Part shown: piece by piece, positions 20,001 through 23,430 of the stretch | Numbering within the stretch: position 1 is the first letter of the stretch | How the letters are laid out: the number at the start of each line of letters is the position of its first letter | Assembly (NCBI GenBank): GCA_002221725.1 | Contig: NJFT01000363.1 | Span: 1-23,430, forward strand | DNA: 23,430 nt | Direction of reading: 5' to 3' | DNA from: Scedosporium boydii | Taxonomy: Eukaryota > Ascomycota > Sordariomycetes > Microascales > Microascaceae | Notes under the pieces: model-generated | The model's database searches: none | What the model was told of the DNA's origin: nothing | The model's input: the letters and a program-made list of their open reading frames with translations, nothing else | Translations under genes and position numbers: made by a program

Positions 20001-20730
20001 TCAGACTCTTTCCAACCAGACGTGGCCCGTCAAGGTGGGCGGACTACTCGACCGGTCCGGCACCAGCTCGTCGACTCTCCACCCCGTCGTGTGCTCCAAG
20101 GTAGCGGCGGAGCACAGGATCAACGAGGTGCAGCTCCACCACAACCTCTTCGCCACTCTACCCGAGGGCCTGTCCTTCTTCGCCGACACGCTGACGGCGC
20201 TCTCGCTAGCGCACAACCAGCTCGTGGGCGAGACATACATGTCCGAATCCCTTGAGCTCCCCTCTCTCCGCGAACTCAACCTCGCGTCGAACCACATCAC
20301 TTCCCTGACCCCGCTAACGTCGCACCTCAACGCGCCCGAGCTCGAGAAGCTCGATGTCTCGCTCAATCGCGTCGCCGCGCTCCCCTCCGAAAGCCTGCGC
20401 GGCTTCTTCCCCAAGCTCGCCGTCCTCCTCGTGGCCAACAACCACCTCGTCGACCTTGACCCGGAGGCGATCCGCGGCTTGAGGATCGTCGATGCGAGCA
20501 ACAACGACATTGCGCATTTGAACCCGCGCATCGGATTACTCGGCGGCCCCGGGGGGATCGAGAGGCTCGATGTTACAGGGAACCGGTTCCGGGTGCCAAG
20601 GTTTAGCGTTTTGGAGAGGGGCACGGAGGCGACGTTGAGGTGGTTGAGGGGGAGAGTCCCTGCTGGGGAGGCGGCGGCTTGGAGGCAGAGGGTGGGAGGA
20701 GGTGATGATGAATTGGAAGAATTGGATTAG
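17033..20730 (+). CDS. Large leucine-rich-repeat protein (LRRC40-like)
   Basis: Two exons, 17033-18928 and 19009-20730, joined at phase 0 across an 80-nt intron (GTAAGT...GCTAAC...AAATAG), giving 1205 residues. Residues 1-520 are a Ser/Arg/Pro/Ala-rich, probably disordered and basic, phosphorylatable region. Leucine-rich repeats begin near 523 (LNIAALGLKEIPQEV) and run to about 862 (IDLHGNKLIALP, LDLRGNKVSELP, LDVSSNQLTRI). A Pro/Ser-rich acidic linker follows (about 865-965). A second LRR block spans about 1000-1165 (LNLASNHITSL, LDVSLNRVAALP, LDVTGNRFRVP). No kinase, phosphatase, cyclase or membrane segment is evident, so a scaffold role is the most that can be inferred. The start ATGG has a good context (GCCATGG) after a pyrimidine-rich leader. 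The linker holds an in-frame 33-nt repeat. Confidence 0.95.
19954..20019 (+). repeat. In-frame degenerate 11-residue tandem repeat in the LRR linker
   Basis: Two consecutive units end in the same peptide: RARTLSNQ and then CRAQTLSNQ. The second unit, 19987-20019, is 33 nt, begins GTGAGG and ends CCAG, so it also looks like an intron. The DNA of the two units differs at many positions. Confidence 0.55.
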
Positions 20731-21066
20731 GGACCAGGACGACGAGGACCTAGATTGGAGAGATTGTTTTTCTTTCTTCTTTTGCTTGTGTACGATATCG
20801 CCTTGTGTGTTTTTGTTCGACATCACCAGGGATGTGTGGATATGTATTACTATTATTGGAGAGATACACCTTTTAATAACCTTAATACTTTTTTTTTCGT
20901 TTCCACGGATTTGGAAATGTTCAGTATCAAGTTTATTTACTTGCTTGCCTTGGGCTTTTCCGCCGGATCTATAAAACTGGTATTTGGCAGAAAAGGAAAA
21001 TGAAAAGAAAGGAAAATCAACATATATCACCAACAGCCTCCCTCTCTCACTCTACTCCCTCCTTCT
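20731..21066. other. Convergent 3' intergenic region
   Basis: 336 bp between the LRR stop (+) and the thiolase stop (-). The LRR side is T-rich (TTTTTTTTCG near 20890), consistent with 3' UTR/polyadenylation sequence. The thiolase side has A-rich and CT-rich stretches. No gene seen. Confidence 0.65.
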
Positions 21067-22323
21067 TTACTCCCGAACAAACAAACCAGCCATACCCATA
21101 CCCGTACCAATACACATGCTCGCAACACCCAACTCGCTCCCATCCCTCCTCATACCATGCATCAACGTCGTCGCCAACCTCGCACCCGTCGCACCAAGCG
21201 GATGTCCCAACGCAATAGCGCCACCATCGGGATTCACCCTGCCATCCTTCCACTTCTCCTCCAAACCGAGCTCCCTGAGGCAATACAGGCTCTGGCTAGC
21301 AAACGCCTCATTGATCTCCCACCTGCCGATATCCTTCGTCTCGAGGCCAGTGAGCTCCAAAAGCCTAGGAATGGCCAGCGCGGGACCGATGCCCATCTCC
21401 TGGGGCTTGCAGCCGACGCTCACGGCGGTCACGAACTTGCCCATGATGCTGCCCGCGAGGCCGAGCTCCTCGGCGCGGCTTCGGGTCATGAGCACGGTGG
21501 CGGCCGCGCCGTCGGAGACTTGCGAGGAGTTGCCCGCCGTGCTGGCGCCGTCGGGCTTGAAGGCGGGCTTGAGCTTGGCGAGTTTTTCGAGGCTGACGTC
21601 TGCGCGGACGCCGTCGTCGCGCGTGACGGTGATGATTTTGCTTTCGCCGATGGGTTCGCCCTTCTTGTCGACTTCCTGGTAGGGGGTCGTAACGGGGACG
21701 ATCTCCTCATCGAAGGCACCCGTGTCCTGGGCACGCGCAGCACGCTTATGAGACTCGACGGCGAACACATCCTGATCTTCCCTCGAAACGCCATACTTGC
21801 TCGCGACGATCTCGGACGTCAGGCCCATGGGCATAATGCAATCCCTCGCATCCTCAACCTCCGTCTCCCTCAACTCGGGCCACAAATCCACCGGAATAGC
21901 CCGACTGCCATAATTCCGCGTCATGCTCTCCATCCCCGCCGCAATACCCGCCTCGATGGTCCCGCCCCTGATCTGCGCAGCGAGCACATTAATAGCCTGC
22001 AGCGACGACGCGCACGCGCGGTTCACCGTGTACAAAGACGACGAGTTCGGCAGCCCCGCGTGCCGGAGAGCCATGCGCGCCGCCTTGCTGCCGCCTAGCT
22101 CGGAGAGCACCACGCCGACGGCTACGTCCTCGATGGCGGAGGCTGGGAGGGACGGGTTGCGCTGGAGCGTGGCTGATACTACGGTCGCCAGGAGCTGTTC
22201 GGGGAAGGCGTCTTTGAGGTGGCCGCGCGAGGAGCGGCAGATGGGGGTGCGGAGGGCGGAGAGGATGACGATGTCGGTGGGGGATTTGGCGAGGATGTTG
22301 GAGAGGCCGCGGACGAGGGTCAT
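21067..22323 (-). CDS. 3-ketoacyl-CoA thiolase / acetyl-CoA acyltransferase
   Basis: An intronless frame of 418 residues, full length for the thiolase family, from ATG 22323. It condenses or cleaves 3-ketoacyl-CoA with CoA, the last step of fatty-acid beta-oxidation. The nucleophile is Cys104 in NRACASS, with NEAF at 338-341, His374 in GHPLGATGAR and the acid/base Cys404 in CIGTGMGMAG. All catalytic residues are present. The C-terminus (FVRE) is not a PTS1 signal, and the first residues (MTLVRGLSNILAKS) do not fit PTS2 as I can apply it. Location is therefore open: cytosol, mitochondrion, or peroxisome by another route. The sequence LSALRTPICRSSRG and the internal motifs are closer to 3-ketoacyl-CoA thiolase than to acetoacetyl-CoA thiolase, but this was not tested by alignment. 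Confidence 0.95.
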   Translation of the reverse strand: MTLVRGLSNILAKSPTDIVILSALRTPICRSSRGHLKDAFPEQLLATVVSATLQRNPSLPASAIEDVAVGVVLSELGGSKAARMALRHAGLPNSSSLYTVNRACASSLQAINVLAAQIRGGTIEAGIAAGMESMTRNYGSRAIPVDLWPELRETEVEDARDCIMPMGLTSEIVASKYGVSREDQDVFAVESHKRAARAQDTGAFDEEIVPVTTPYQEVDKKGEPIGESKIITVTRDDGVRADVSLEKLAKLKPAFKPDGASTAGNSSQVSDGAAATVLMTRSRAEELGLAGSIMGKFVTAVSVGCKPQEMGIGPALAIPRLLELTGLETKDIGRWEINEAFASQSLYCLRELGLEEKWKDGRVNPDGGAIALGHPLGATGARLATTLMHGMRRDGSELGVASMCIGTGMGMAGLFVRE

Positions 22324-23430
22324 TTTGGCGGTGTTTTTGAGGGGTGTCTTTTTTCTTAATTTTCTGTTTTATTTATTGATATCTCTGGGTTCCTCTACGG
22401 GGGATTCGGTGAGTGGCGCTGAGAATGGTATCAATCTCAATAGCTCTTGTTTCGGCAATATGAGATTATAGATACTTCCGATCTCTGATATTAAGAATAA
22501 ATCGAGCCGGAGACAGAAAAATACAATAAAGAAATAGAGAAAGAATCAAAAAAAAGAAAATTTAGAAACTGAACAAAAGGAAAGAAAGAGAAAAGAGTCA
22601 CAGCAACAAATCCCGGACACCGACCGGCTTAAGAATGAAGCCGGTCCCCAATCAAGGAATCTGCCAACTGCCCCAGTCCAAAGCAGCAAAGCAAAATGCA
22701 GTAAAAAACGAGGTCGGAGGAGGTGGATGTGGGGGGCGAAACCGGGGCTTTCGCTTTGGCAGGCAATTGATTTCGGCAATCGAACTGGGCTGGTGCCGAA
22801 GGGGCGGGAGAGTCCATCGGATATGGGAGAGGGACCCCTGGAAATCCTGGAAATTTTACACAATTTTATACGAAATTTATTTTACTGGGGATGGACAGGG
22901 AATCCCATCGGATACTCGGATTAAATCTTACGATAAATAGTTCAGGATTTTAAGAGGAATCAAATATCCAGCTTCAAAGAGTTGAATTCATAATGATACA
23001 CCGACGAACAACTCGCTACCACTTTTCCCGGGCTCTCCTCCATTGTCTTCATTTTGGCGCCGTCGTTGGTTGCTAATCATACTGGTACAATTCCCTCTTC
23101 CGCCCAGGAAATGCCGAGCCTCCGATAAATCATCGCGCCCACATATCCCGATTGACCCTAAAACCAAGCCGAAGCCAAGACCCAAACTAAACCGGAGCAT
23201 CCCCCCTTAGAAACTTAGTGTAAAACAGTCTATGCCCCCGGAAGCAAAAAACGGAGCTTCTCAGCGCTTCAGATGTGCAACTATCCGATCCGAGCAAAAA
23301 AGGCAAAAAAACAACAACGCCAAAAATGTATATAAAGCAGCAACCAATTTTCATGGAGAGGCCAAACAGAAAATGCGTAAAAGGGAAATAAAAAAAATGA
23401 AGCAAAAAAAAAAAAAAAAAAAAAAAAAAA
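22324..23430. other. Thiolase upstream region and window end
   Basis: 1.1 kb with no supported gene. On the minus strand, 22480-22620 is strongly pyrimidine-rich, typical of a fungal promoter/leader for the thiolase. Small ORFs at 22546-22940 and 22988-23405 have low-complexity or unrecognisable products. The far right is A-rich and ends in a homopolymer. Confidence 0.55.
23404..23430 (+). repeat. Poly(A) run at the window edge
   Basis: Twenty-seven consecutive A reach the end of the window, preceded by several shorter A runs (for example GCAAAAAAGGCAAAAAAAC). Most likely a contig boundary at a homopolymer; a retroelement or transcript-derived tail is less likely. Confidence 0.7.

Noticed and set aside
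20001..20624. 207-codon minus-strand ORF
   Set aside because: Antisense shadow of the second LRR block.
21157..22098. 313-codon plus-strand ORF
   Set aside because: Antisense to the thiolase. Long open antisense frames are expected over GC-rich, codon-biased genes.

Overview
The window is nuclear DNA from a filamentous ascomycete (Pezizomycotina-like). The evidence is short spliceosomal introns of 59-101 nt with CTAAC-type branch sites, compact single-gene units on both strands, and gene families that are typical of or restricted to these fungi: a Zn2Cys6 regulator, a DUF7708 protein, a DUF7025/AAA ATPase and a microsomal P450. I cannot name the genus. There are no operons, CRISPR arrays or rRNA/tRNA genes that I can see. 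The right edge is a run of 27 A, which may be a contig end.

Layout, left to right. 1-288 (+): the 3' end of an unrecognised gene with one intron. 739-1162 (-): dpm3, the 92-residue ER-membrane subunit of dolichol-phosphate-mannose synthase, in three exons that single-frame ORF finding misses. 2527-4292 (-): a six-exon Zn2Cys6 transcription factor of 461 residues. 4575-5030: a cluster of three degenerate copies of a non-coding repeat, one of them inverted. 5298-5926 (+): a small secreted protein whose signal peptide and body lie in different frames, suggesting a 1-nt indel. 6574-9574 (-): a long AAA ATPase with an acidic N-terminus and a DUF7025-like region. 10133-11886 (+): a DUF7708 protein followed by a P-loop-less, NTPase-like region. 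12191-13942 (-): a complete cytochrome P450 with a GC-AG intron. 13943-17032: about 3.1 kb without a gene. 17033-20730 (+): a large leucine-rich-repeat protein of 1205 residues. 21067-22323 (-): an intronless 3-ketoacyl-CoA thiolase. 22324-23430: promoter/leader sequence and non-coding DNA.

The genes do not form one pathway. dpm3, the LRR protein and the thiolase look like housekeeping or core genes. The stretch from about 2.5 to 14 kb looks more accessory: regulator, repeat cluster, secreted protein, AAA ATPase, DUF7708 protein and P450. The AAA and DUF7708 genes are divergent and share an upstream region of about 0.4-0.56 kb, so co-expression is possible but unproven. I found no backbone biosynthetic enzyme (PKS, NRPS or terpene cyclase) that would make the P450 and the regulator a secondary-metabolite cluster.

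Exon structures were built by hand from frame continuity, splice consensus and family motifs. They are self-consistent in phase but need RNA-seq confirmation.
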